NCBI GenBank assembly: GCA_030680085.1
Contig: JAUXWU010000009.1
Location: 1-34,655 of the forward strand
DNA length: 34,655 nt
Origin: Rhodocyclaceae bacterium
Lineage (GTDB): Bacteria; Pseudomonadota; Gammaproteobacteria; Burkholderiales; Rhodocyclaceae
Direction of reading: 5' to 3'
In this document: positions 12,095 through 19,588 of the stretch, piece after piece
How positions within the stretch are numbered: the stretch's first letter is position 1
How the letters are laid out: the number at the start of each line of letters is the position of its first letter
The notes under the pieces: generated by a model
Told to the model about the DNA's origin: nothing
Database searches by the model: none
The model's input: only the letters and a program-made list of their open reading frames with translations
Program-made: the position numbers and the translations under genes

Positions 12095-12168
12095 TGGAGC
12101 GGGTGGAGGGAGTCGAACCCTCGTCATGAGCATGGGAAGCTCAGGTAATGCCGTTATACGACACCCGC
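12095..12168 (-). tRNA. tRNA-Gly (anticodon CCC)
   Basis: The minus strand folds as a complete tRNA. The acceptor is GCGGGTG (12168-12162) with CACCCGC, the anticodon stem TGAGC/GCTCA encloses a seven-base loop with CCC as anticodon, and the T-arm has GGTTCGACTCC. The 3' end reads TCCA, so CCA is encoded. The discriminator is T and the body resembles bacterial tRNA-Gly. It lies eight bases upstream of the truncated mutY, on the same strand. It reads codon GGG. Confidence 0.93.
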
Positions 12169-12245
12169 GCCGTTGCGATTTTGCGCCATTCTAACGATAC
12201 TTGCGGGCGGCGGGCAATCACCCGCCAGGGCAGAACAGGGCGACC

Positions 12246-13042
12246 ATGAACGAAAACGAGGCGGACAAGACGAGTGCGGTGGGCGGCGTGGCCGACCTCA
12301 AGGACGGCGAAGTGCTGCTACCCGCGTTCGTCGAGCGGCGGAGGACGGGCTTGTTCGTCGATCCGCTGGCGGCCGGCGAGCCGGGCTTCCTGACCTTCGT
12401 CGAGCGGGTATTTACTGCCGCCGCGCGCTTTGCCGATCTTGATTACACGACTTTTCAGGCCTTGCTGTATGGCCAGGCGGAAATGAAGTGCGGCCCGGTG
12501 CGGCTGGCTGCCGGTGTTGTGCCATTTCCGCCAGAACGGCAGGCGCTGTATCACGCGGTGAAAATTTCTCCCGACAAGAGCAAGGCCGAGTACCTGTTCG
12601 AGCCGGTGGCGATTGAAATCGAGGAGACGGTGCCGCTATTCGGTCCGCCAGCGGATGACGGCAGCGCGGAAATAATCGGCGAGGAAGTCAGAAAGCGCCT
12701 GGAACCCACCCGGCTGGATTTCGACGAATTCGTTGCCGCCCTTTGGGAGAAGGGGGTGCGTTACGGCATTGCCGAAGATCGCGTGCGCGAGGCAATCCAG
12801 GGCAGTCAGGCAATCCGGCTGGAGATTGCCCGGGCACCCGCATCGACCGCGGCGCCGAGGGCGAATTAATTGTTTCGGCTATCGACGGTTTTATCAACAT
12901 CGACAAGCATAACCACCTCATTGCGGTGACCGAAAAGATCGTCAGCCGCGAAGGCGTCAGCATGCGGACGACCGGCGATGTGTTGCCGCCGAGGGCTGAC
13001 GCCCTGCGTGATACCATCGGCGCATGCTTGAAATCTCGATAA
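12246..13042 (+). pseudogene. FapA/DUF342 N-terminal-like protein, frameshifted and short
   Basis: Frame one (12246-12869) encodes ADLKDGEVLLPAFVERRRTG, FLTFVERVFTAAARFADLDY, PPERQALYHAVKIS and YGIAEDRVREAIQGSQAIRLEIAR. It resembles the N-terminal domain of FapA/DUF342 proteins. It then runs to a stop with APASTAAPRAN. The -1 frame continues sensibly from 12833 as GTRIDRGAEGELIVSAIDGF and EGVSMRTTGDVLPP, which restores the family's ARGT-x-x-x-x-G-x-x-G and R-T-T-G-x-x-LP motifs. One missing G in the GGG at 12832-12834 explains this, either as a mutation or a sequencing error. Even when repaired, the product is only about 265 aa and ends inside thiS, lacking the beta-helical C-terminal part of FapA. 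The function is unknown. ATG 12246 has AGGGCGACC upstream. Confidence 0.55.
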
Positions 13043-13227
13043 ACGGCGCGCCACGGCAAGTTCCCGCGCCACTGACCGTTGCCGCCTTGCTGGAAAATGA
13101 AGGCTTGTCTGGCAAGCGCCTGGCCGTCGAAAAAAACGGCGAGATCGTGCCGAAAAGCCAGCATGCCAGCACCCTGTTGGCGGCGGGCGACCGGCTTGAA
13201 ATTGTCGTCGCCGTCGGCGGCGGCTGA
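13024..13227 (+). CDS. thiS: Sulfur carrier protein ThiS
   Basis: This 67-aa ubiquitin-fold sulfur carrier for thiamine thiazole synthesis has the expected pattern. It begins MLEISINGAPRQVP, has LTVAALLENEGLSGKRLAVEKNGEIVPKSQ in the middle, and ends IVVAVGGG, where the terminal Gly-Gly is adenylated and thiocarboxylated. It lies 21 bp before thiG, so the two form an operon. The ATG at 13024 overlaps the end of the frameshifted upstream reading frame. Confidence 0.94.
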   Translation: MLEISINGAPRQVPAPLTVAALLENEGLSGKRLAVEKNGEIVPKSQHASTLLAAGDRLEIVVAVGGG

Positions 13228-13248
13228 TACTTTTTACAGGGTTTATTC

Positions 13249-14037
13249 ATGACGCAAGACTTCCTCACCATCGCCGGCAAGGCGTATTCCTCCCGTCTTT
13301 TAGTCGGCACCGGCAAATACAAGGATTTCGATGAAACGCGCCGTGCCGTCGAGGCCAGCGGTGCACAGATCGTCACCGTGGCCATCCGCCGCACCAACAT
13401 CGGCCAGGAACCGGGGCAAACCTCCTTGCTGGACGCGCTGCCGCCCGACCGCTACACCTATCTGCCGAATACCGCCGGCTGCTATTCCGCCGACGAGGCC
13501 GTGCGCACCCTGCGGCTGGCGCGCGAACTGCTCGATGGCCACGGTCTGGTGAAGCTGGAAGTGCTGGGCGACCCGCAAACCCTGTTTCCCAACATGCCGG
13601 AAACCCTCAAGGCGGCCGAAACGCTGGTGAAGGATGGCTTTCAGGTGATGGTGTATTGCTCGGACGATCCGCTCCAGGCGAAATTACTTGAAAGCATTGG
13701 CTGCGTCGCGGTGATGCCGCTTGCATCGCTGATCGGCTCGGGGCTCGGCATCCTGAATCCCTGGAACCTCAAGCTCATCATCGATGCCGCCAAGGTTCCG
13801 GTACTGGTCGACGCGGGGGTCGGCACCGCCTCGGATGCCGCCATCGCCATGGAGCTCGGCTGCGACGGCGTGCTGATGAACACGGCGATTGCCGGCGCGC
13901 AAAATCCGCTGCTGATGGCCAGCGCCATGAAGAAGGCCGTCGAAGCCGGCCGCGAGGCCTTCCTCGCCGGGCGCATGCCGAAAAAACTCTACAGCGCCAG
14001 TCCGAGTTCGCCGACTGGCGGCATGATCGGTTCCTGA
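13249..14037 (+). CDS. thiG: Thiazole synthase ThiG
   Basis: ThiG forms the thiazole phosphate of thiamine from deoxyxylulose phosphate, dehydroglycine and the ThiS thiocarboxylate. The 262-aa TIM-barrel protein shows [13 protein letters not shown] at the start, the Schiff-base lysine K102 in LVKLEVLGD, and the phosphate-binding end [31 protein letters not shown]. The C-terminus [12 protein letters not shown] is typical. ATG 13249 is preceded by a weak ACAGGG. Together with thiS here and thiD-thiE upstream, four thiamine genes fall within 6 kb but in two separate units. Confidence 0.96.
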   Translation: MTQDFLTIAGKAYSSRLLVGTGKYKDFDETRRAVEASGAQIVTVAIRRTNIGQEPGQTSLLDALPPDRYTYLPNTAGCYSADEAVRTLRLARELLDGHGLVKLEVLGDPQTLFPNMPETLKAAETLVKDGFQVMVYCSDDPLQAKLLESIGCVAVMPLASLIGSGLGILNPWNLKLIIDAAKVPVLVDAGVGTASDAAIAMELGCDGVLMNTAIAGAQNPLLMASAMKKAVEAGREAFLAGRMPKKLYSASPSSPTGGMIGS

Positions 14038-14045
14038 GCGGCGTG

Positions 14046-14495
14046 ATGCGGCGGGCCGTGCTGGGCGCTACCCTGCTCATGGCGCTGGCGTTGCCTGTCC
14101 GCGCCGAATATGCCTTCGACAAGCCCGAGGTGCTGGCCGCGCAACTGCTCTGGGGCGTCGCGCATGGGGCGCGGCTGCTCGGCCTGGCATGCGCAAAGAA
14201 CGGCCAATACGCGGCGACCCAGGCCTGGATCAACTGGCAAGAGCGCGAAGCGACGCAGATTGACGCTGCCAGGCGCTTGCTGGGAAATTACTATTTTGGC
14301 GATGCCGAGCCCCTGCCCGCGGTCGTATCCGCCGCAATCGGACTCAAACCGGCGCTCGATCTGCCGCCGGAAGCGCTCGAACCGGCCTGCGCCACGCTCG
14401 CCGAGGCGCTGGCGCAACCGCGTTACGACATGAACCGCCGCCACGCCGACATTCTGGAAGCGATCCAACGCGGCCTGGAGCCAAAACCAAGATGA
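14046..14495 (+). CDS. Small exported hypothetical protein
   Basis: This 149-aa protein (from ATG 14046; a GTG at 14043 adds one residue) has a clear signal peptide, [20 protein letters not shown], with a likely cleavage before EYAFDK. The mature part is helical, has a single Cys pair (ACAKNGQ and EPACATL) that could form a disulfide, and contains no recognised domain. It sits eight bases after thiG and overlaps trmB by four bases, so it is translated as part of the thiS-thiG-trmB string. I do not recognise the family. Confidence 0.75.
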   Translation: MRRAVLGATLLMALALPVRAEYAFDKPEVLAAQLLWGVAHGARLLGLACAKNGQYAATQAWINWQEREATQIDAARRLLGNYYFGDAEPLPAVVSAAIGLKPALDLPPEALEPACATLAEALAQPRYDMNRRHADILEAIQRGLEPKPR

Positions 14496-15193
14496 CCGCA
14501 GTGCAACGCGACCACATCCGCAGCTTTGTGCTGCGCCAGGGGCGGATCTCCAGCGCCCAGCAGCGCTATTACGACGAAGGCTTGCCGCGCCACGGCTTGC
14601 CCTATGCGCCGGCCCCGCTCGACTTGGCCGGCGTGTTTGGTCGCAGCGCGCCAAAAATCATTGAAATCGGTTGCGGCATGGGCGAGACCACGGCGCTGAT
14701 CGCCGCTGCCCATCCGGGAAACGACTACCTCGGCATCGAGGTGCACACGCCCGGCGTGGGCAGTCTGCTGAAGGAAATCGCCACGCGCGAGCTCACCAAT
14801 TTGCGCGTCATCCAGCACGATGCCGTCGAAGTGCTGCGCGACATGATCCTGCCGGGCGCGCTGGCCGGCATGCACATTTACTTTCCCGACCCCTGGCCGA
14901 AAAAGCGCCAGCAAAAACGACGCCTGATCCAGCCGCTCTTTGTCGCCCTGCTGGCCTCGCGCCTCGCGCCAGGCGGCTATCTGCATTGCGCCACCGACTG
15001 GGAGGAGTACGCGCAACAGATGCTCGAAGTGCTGACCGCCGAGCCGCTGCTGGCGAATACGGCCGCAGGCTTCGCCTCCCGCCCAGTCTGGCGACCGCAG
15101 ACCAAATTCGAAACGCGCGGCCTGCGCCTGGGCCATGGCGTGTGGGACGTGTTGTTTATGCGTCGGCCAGAAACATCGCCATCAGCCGGTTAA
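14492..15193 (+). CDS. trmB: tRNA (guanine-N7-)-methyltransferase TrmB
   Basis: TrmB methylates G46 in the variable loop of tRNAs. The 233-aa Rossmann methyltransferase has [20 protein letters not shown] at the start, SAM motif [18 protein letters not shown] near 58, [13 protein letters not shown], and the hallmark [38 protein letters not shown] follows. ATG 14492 overlaps the previous stop by four bases. The last 38 bases overlap the convergent hemW end. Confidence 0.96.
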   Translation: MTAVQRDHIRSFVLRQGRISSAQQRYYDEGLPRHGLPYAPAPLDLAGVFGRSAPKIIEIGCGMGETTALIAAAHPGNDYLGIEVHTPGVGSLLKEIATRELTNLRVIQHDAVEVLRDMILPGALAGMHIYFPDPWPKKRQQKRRLIQPLFVALLASRLAPGGYLHCATDWEEYAQQMLEVLTAEPLLANTAAGFASRPVWRPQTKFETRGLRLGHGVWDVLFMRRPETSPSAG

Positions 15194-16295
15194 GAAAGCG
15201 CTGGCCCTGCGCCGTCGGGCGCAGGCGGCCAGCGGCGGTGTCGAGCAGCCCGGCACGCCGCGCATTGGCAACTGAGGCCAGCGCCGACTTTTCGATGAAT
15301 TCCAGCGGCAACCCGGTGCGCTCGGTAAACAGCGCCTGTGGCACGCCCGCCGTCAGGCGTAGCGCGTTCATCATGAACTCGCCTGGCAAATCTTCCTGCG
15401 TGACCGGTTGCCAGCGACGCGTGACCTGGTCGGCCAGATAGTCCCGCGGATTGCGCGGGCGAGCGTCGCGGTGGATGCCGGCATGATCGGATAGCTTCGA
15501 GTGCGCGCCGGCGCCGATGCCAAGGTAATCGCCGAAGGTCCAGTAGTTGAGGTTGTGCCTGCACTGCTGGTAAGGCTGCGCGAAGGCGGAAGTTTCGTAG
15601 TGGGCGAAGCCAGCCGCGGCAAGGCGTTCCTCCGCCATTTCCTGCATGTCGGCGGCCAGATCGTCATCCGGCACGGGCGGCGGGGCGTGGTGGAAGGGCG
15701 TGTTGGGTTCCAGCGTCAGGTGATAGGCCGAAATGTGGCTGACGCCGGTGGCGATGGCGGTGACGATGTCCTGCCGCGCTTCTTGCAGGGTCTGCGAGGG
15801 CAGGGCATACATGAGGTCGAGATTGACGCGCTCGAAATGCGTCAGCGCCTGGTCGATGGCCCGGCGTGCCTCGTCTCCTGAATGGATGCGCCAGAGGGCG
15901 GCCAGTTTTTTATCGTCGAAACTCTGAATGCCCAGCGACAGGCGGTTGATGCCGGCGTCACGGAAGGCCGCGAACTTGCCAGCTTCCAGCGTGCCGGGGT
16001 TGGCTTCCAGCGTGATTTCGGCAGCGGGCAAGAGCGGCAGGCGCATCCGCAGCGCGGCGAGCAACGCGTCGGCGGTTTTGCCCGACATCAGGCTGGGCGT
16101 GACGCCGCCGATGAAAACTGAAATGACCGAGCGGCCCCAGATGGCCGGCAGCGCGGCTTCGAGGTCGGCAATCAGCGCGGCGAGATAGGCGGTTTCATCG
16201 ACCGGTTTTTTGGCCTCATGCGAATTGAAGTCGCAGTAGGGGCATTTCTTCACGCACCACGGCCAGTGCACATAGAGCGCCAGCGGTGGTGGCAT
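15156..16295 (-). CDS. hemW: Radical SAM haem chaperone HemW
   Basis: HemW is a coproporphyrinogen-oxidase-like radical SAM protein that binds haem and delivers it to respiratory proteins. The 379-aa protein has the [19 protein letters not shown] motif with cluster cysteines C14, C18 and C21. The extra Cys after the cluster that marks true HemN is not at its usual place. [11 protein letters not shown] and [20 protein letters not shown] are typical. The SAM-binding GGGTP motif reads GGVTP here (V65). The start is ATG 16295, where homology begins. The open frame extends upstream into rdgB, but that is shadow. The gene overlaps trmB by 38 bases at its end. Confidence 0.94.
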   Translation of the reverse strand: MPPPLALYVHWPWCVKKCPYCDFNSHEAKKPVDETAYLAALIADLEAALPAIWGRSVISVFIGGVTPSLMSGKTADALLAALRMRLPLLPAAEITLEANPGTLEAGKFAAFRDAGINRLSLGIQSFDDKKLAALWRIHSGDEARRAIDQALTHFERVNLDLMYALPSQTLQEARQDIVTAIATGVSHISAYHLTLEPNTPFHHAPPPVPDDDLAADMQEMAEERLAAAGFAHYETSAFAQPYQQCRHNLNYWTFGDYLGIGAGAHSKLSDHAGIHRDARPRNPRDYLADQVTRRWQPVTQEDLPGEFMMNALRLTAGVPQALFTERTGLPLEFIEKSALASVANARRAGLLDTAAGRLRPTAQGQRFLNRLMAMFLADA

Positions 16296-16314
16296 TTTCA
16301 GCCCGGACTCGCCA

Positions 16315-16337
16315 AAAGTCGGCGCTGGCGGGACGGC
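16315..16337 (-). repeat. Intergenic repeat copy B (rdgB/hemW gap)
   Basis: On the minus strand these 23 bases start GCCGTCCCGCC and end GCGCCGACTTT. They are identical to copies at 9715-9737 and 22017-22039. This copy fills most of the 62-bp gap between the rdgB stop and the hemW start. It is followed by TGGCG, which allows a small CGCC-GACTTTT-GGCG hairpin. No left arm like that of copy A is present. Confidence 0.75.
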
Positions 16338-16357
16338 AGTGACGGGAATGTGGTGGA

Positions 16358-16948
16358 TCAAGTCCCGAACTTCAGCCGTTCGATCAGCATCGCCAAGGCC
16401 TTGCCGCGGTGCGAGCGCTGGTTCTTGTCCGCGGCCGAAATTTCGGCGGCGGTCTGGTTCAGATCGGGCACCAGAAAATAAGGATCGTAGCCGAAGCCGC
16501 CCGCGCCCTTCGGCGTGTCGATGATCTCGCCATGCCATTCGCCTTCGACGACAATCGGCTGCGGATCATCGGCCGAGCGCACGAACACCAGCACGGCGAC
16601 ATAATGGGCACGACGGTCGGCCTTCCCTTGTAGGTCGGCGATCAGCTTCTGGTTGTTGCGTTCGTCCGATTTCGGTTCGCCACCATAGCGCGCCGAATAC
16701 ACGCCGGGCGCACCGGAGAGTGCCGAGACGCACAGGCCGGAATCATCCGCCAGCGCCGGCAGGCCCGTCAATTGCGCGGCGTGGCGCGCCTTGGCCAGCG
16801 CATTTTCGACAAAGGTGCAATGCGGCTCGTCGGCTTCGGGGACGTTGAATGCGGATTGCGGCAGCACCTCGAAATCGACGGCAGCGAGGAGCTGGCCGAA
16901 TTCGCGCAGTTTGCCGGGGTTGCCGGAGGCAAGAACCATCTGTTTCAT
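16358..16948 (-). CDS. rdgB: XTP/dITP diphosphatase (RdgB/HAM1 family)
   Basis: This enzyme removes non-canonical purine triphosphates (dITP, XTP) from the nucleotide pool. The 196-aa protein begins [21 protein letters not shown] (substrate-binding SGNPGK), then [29 protein letters not shown] with the metal-binding acidic residues, [10 protein letters not shown], and GGFGYDPYF near the end, followed by HRGKAL. The start overlaps the rph stop by four bases (ATGA). Confidence 0.96.
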   Translation of the reverse strand: MKQMVLASGNPGKLREFGQLLAAVDFEVLPQSAFNVPEADEPHCTFVENALAKARHAAQLTGLPALADDSGLCVSALSGAPGVYSARYGGEPKSDERNNQKLIADLQGKADRRAHYVAVLVFVRSADDPQPIVVEGEWHGEIIDTPKGAGGFGYDPYFLVPDLNQTAAEISAADKNQRSHRGKALAMLIERLKFGT

Positions 16949-17688
16949 TTGATTTCCAGTGCAAGTTTCTGTGCGGTGATAATTTCGCCAATGCCCTTTT
17001 CCGCCAGCGCCAGCAACAGGTCGAGTTCGGCGCGGGTGAACGGCGCGCCTTCCGCCGTGCCCTGCAATTCAATCATGCCGCCGGTGCCGGTCATCACGAC
17101 GTTCATGTCGGTGTCGCAGGATGAATCTTCGCTGTAATCGAGGTCGAGCACCGGCGTGCCGCCGACGATGCCCACCGACACGGCGGCGACGCAGTCCTTC
17201 ATCGGGTGGGCGGCCAGTTTGCCTGCGGCGACCAGGCCGGCCAGCGCGTCGTGGAGTGCCACGCAGGCACCGGTAATGGCAGCGCAGCGCGTGCCGCCGT
17301 CGGCCTGCAACACGTCGCAATCGAGCGTGATCTGGCGTTCGCCCAATGCGGCCAGGTCGGTCACGGCGCGCAAGGAGCGGCCGATCAAACGCTGGATTTC
17401 CTGGGTGCGGCCGGATTGTTTGCCTTTCGCCGCCTCGCGGTCGGTGCGCGTGTGGGTCGAACGGGGCAGCATGCCGTATTCGGCGGTGACCCAGCCGCGG
17501 CCCTTGCCTTTAAGGAAGGGCGGCACGCGCTCCTCGACGCTGGCGGTGCATAGCACCTTGGTGTGGCCAAATTCGACCAGCACGCTGCCCTCGGCATGGC
17601 AGGTGTAGTGGCGGGTGATGGTCAGTGGGCGCAGCAGGTTCGGCGTGCGGCCGTCGGTTCTGGTTTGGGGGGAGGCCATGGGGCGCAT
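16945..17688 (-). CDS. rph: Ribonuclease PH
   Basis: RNase PH is a phosphorolytic 3'-5' exonuclease that trims tRNA 3' ends. The 247-aa protein shows [48 protein letters not shown], the phosphate-binding Arg pair region [37 protein letters not shown], and [22 protein letters not shown] 17688 (MRPMASP) is preceded by GGAAC. ATG 17679 is the alternative. It is divergent from yicC across a 105-bp gap and overlaps rdgB at its end. Confidence 0.96.
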   Translation of the reverse strand: MRPMASPQTRTDGRTPNLLRPLTITRHYTCHAEGSVLVEFGHTKVLCTASVEERVPPFLKGKGRGWVTAEYGMLPRSTHTRTDREAAKGKQSGRTQEIQRLIGRSLRAVTDLAALGERQITLDCDVLQADGGTRCAAITGACVALHDALAGLVAAGKLAAHPMKDCVAAVSVGIVGGTPVLDLDYSEDSSCDTDMNVVMTGTGGMIELQGTAEGAPFTRAELDLLLALAEKGIGEIITAQKLALEIK

Positions 17689-17743
17689 TTTAGTTCCGGC
17701 CGCATCTAAAAGTTAGCTGAAAGCCAGTCTTTTTCTGCAACCG

Positions 17744-17779
17744 GGTGTTTCGCGGTAAGCTGCCGCGCTGCAAAACACC
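17744..17779. other. Hairpin in the rph/yicC divergent gap
   Basis: GGTGTTTCGCGG (17744-17755) can pair with CCGCG (17763-17767) and AAACACC (17773-17779), with a five-base bulge on the right side and a TAAGCTG loop. It ends 14 bases before the yicC ATG and could be part of the yicC leader. No function can be assigned. Confidence 0.35.
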
Positions 17780-17793
17780 GACCCTTCACCGCC

Positions 17794-18663
17794 ATGACCA
17801 TCTACAGCATGACCGGCTATGCCGCCGCCGACCGCGATCTCGGCCACGCCAACCTGCATCTCGAGCTTAAGAGTGTTAACGGCCGTTTTCTCGACCTCAA
17901 TTTTCGTTGTGGCGATGAATTGCGCTTTCTCGAAATGCCGCTGCGCGAAAAGCTCACCGCCGCCATCGGGCGCGGCAAGCTCGATTGCCGGCTGCATCTG
18001 CAACCCAACAGCACGGCCACGCCGCAACTGACGCCCAACCTCGCGCTGGTCGCCCAGTTGGGCAGCCTCGATGTCGCCGTGCGCGCCGTGCTGGCGGACG
18101 CCAAGCCCCTTGCCGTCGCGGATGTGCTGCGCTGGCCGGGCGTGCTGGCGGCCGACGCTATTGCTCCGGAACATTTACAGGCCGAATGTTTTGCCCTGCT
18201 CGATGGCGTGCTGGGCGAATTTCTCGCCAGCCGCGCGCGCGAAGGGGCGCGCCTCGCCGACGTGCTCATGGAACGCGCCGCCCGCATGCGCCATGCCTTG
18301 GCGCAGGTCGAGCCCATGGTGCCGGCCGCCATTGCCGATTACACGGAACGCTTGGCGAGCAAACTGCGCGAAGCGGTGGCCAATCTCGACGAAGACCGCA
18401 TCCGCCAGGAGATTGGCGTGTTCACCGCCAAGATCGACGTGGCGGAAGAGCTGGCGCGGCTGGTCACGCATCTGTCCGAGGTCGAGCGCGTGCTCGACAA
18501 GGGCGGCGCCGTCGGCAAACGCCTTGATTTCCTGATGCAGGAACTCAACCGCGAGGCCAACACGCTGGCCGCGAAGTCGGTGTCGGCAGCCGTCACCGCG
18601 ATTGCTCTTGAACTTAAACTGTTAATTGAACAGATGCGCGAGCAAGTCCAAAATCTTGAGTGA
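17794..18663 (+). CDS. yicC: YicC family endoribonuclease
   Basis: This 289-aa protein has the family's two ends. The N-terminus is IYSMTGYAAADRDLGHANLHLELKSVNGRFLDLNFR, and the C-terminus is VLDKGGAVGKRLDFLMQELNREANTLAAKS-x-S with a following helix. YicC members have recently been described as endoribonucleases that act on small RNAs, but earlier annotation treated them as stress-induced proteins of unknown role. yicC-gmk-rpoZ-spoT is a common order in proteobacteria, and here gmk starts five bases after the yicC stop. Confidence 0.94.
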   Translation: MTIYSMTGYAAADRDLGHANLHLELKSVNGRFLDLNFRCGDELRFLEMPLREKLTAAIGRGKLDCRLHLQPNSTATPQLTPNLALVAQLGSLDVAVRAVLADAKPLAVADVLRWPGVLAADAIAPEHLQAECFALLDGVLGEFLASRAREGARLADVLMERAARMRHALAQVEPMVPAAIADYTERLASKLREAVANLDEDRIRQEIGVFTAKIDVAEELARLVTHLSEVERVLDKGGAVGKRLDFLMQELNREANTLAAKSVSAAVTAIALELKLLIEQMREQVQNLE

Positions 18664-18667
18664 TGCC

Positions 18668-19324
18668 ATGAACATTCCTGCCGTCAATTCCCCGTCCGCC
18701 GACACCGCCACCGCCGGTGCGCTATTCATCATTTCCGCGCCTTCGGGGGCGGGCAAGACAACCCTGGTGAAATTGCTGATGGAACGCGATGCCGGCATCC
18801 GGCATTCCATCTCCTATACGACGCGGCAGGCGCGGCCGGGCGAACAGGACGGGCGCGAATATCACTTCATCGATATTTCCACCTTCGCGGCGATGCGCGA
18901 CCGCGGCGACTTTCTGGAGTGGGCCGAGGTGCATGGCAACTTTTACGGCACCTCGCGCAGTTGGCTGCTTGACGAGATGCGCGCCGGGCGCGATACGCTG
19001 CTCGAAATCGACTGGCAGGGCGCCCAGCAGGTGCGGGCCTTGATCCAGGATGCTGTTGGCATTTTCATCGTGCCGCCGTCGATTGCCGAACTGGAGCGCC
19101 GCCTGCACGACCGCGGGCAGGATAGCGCGGAGGTAATCCAGCGCCGTGTCGCCGCCGCACTGGGTGAATTACGGCATGTCGGCGAGTTCGATTTTGTTAT
19201 AATCAACAATGACTTGCAGGAAGCTCTGGAAGATCTTGCCGCAGCAGTAAGGGCGTCCCGACTGGGTTTTGCGCGACAGCGCGCCCGTTATCCGGAGACC
19301 TTCCGCTACCTCTCATCCCGCTGA
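18668..19324 (+). CDS. gmk: Guanylate kinase
   Basis: Guanylate kinase phosphorylates GMP to GDP with ATP. The 218-aa protein has the P-loop [11 protein letters not shown] near 24-33, the GMP-binding segment [38 protein letters not shown], and [13 protein letters not shown]. The C-terminal half carries [15 protein letters not shown] and the lid region. A 16-residue N-terminal extension precedes the fold. ATG 18668 was chosen because it lies just after yicC. A longer in-frame start inside yicC is unlikely. Confidence 0.96.
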   Translation: MNIPAVNSPSADTATAGALFIISAPSGAGKTTLVKLLMERDAGIRHSISYTTRQARPGEQDGREYHFIDISTFAAMRDRGDFLEWAEVHGNFYGTSRSWLLDEMRAGRDTLLEIDWQGAQQVRALIQDAVGIFIVPPSIAELERRLHDRGQDSAEVIQRRVAAALGELRHVGEFDFVIINNDLQEALEDLAAAVRASRLGFARQRARYPETFRYLSSR

Positions 19325-19340
19325 ATCCAAAGGAAATACC

Positions 19341-19547
19341 ATGGCCCGCGTGACCGTCGAAGATTGCCTGAAATACATCCCCAATCGCTTCCAGATGACC
19401 CTGGCCGCCACCTATCGCGCCCGCCAGATCACCATGGGCAGCATGCCGATGGTGGAGGTGGATCGGGACAAGGCCACCGTGCTGGCCTTGCGCGAACTGT
19501 CCGTGGGCAAGTACGGCATGGAAATTCTCAACCGCGGGCAAGCGTAA
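19341..19547 (+). CDS. rpoZ: RNA polymerase omega subunit
   Basis: This 68-aa protein has the omega signature: [30 protein letters not shown] at the start, then [17 protein letters not shown]. Omega helps assemble the polymerase and forms part of a ppGpp site, which fits its position next to spoT. The ATG at 19341 has AAGGAAATACC upstream. It lies 16 bp after gmk. Confidence 0.96.
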   Translation: MARVTVEDCLKYIPNRFQMTLAATYRARQITMGSMPMVEVDRDKATVLALRELSVGKYGMEILNRGQA

Positions 19548-19588
19548 CACCAGCCCGCATGCCCATGATGTAGACAGAGGGCGTATCC

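Noticed and set aside
12825-12840. Programmed -1 frameshift in the FapA-like gene
   Set aside because: The zero-frame codons GCC-CGG-GCA do not form a slippery heptamer that allows both tRNAs to re-pair, so a mutation or read error is simpler.
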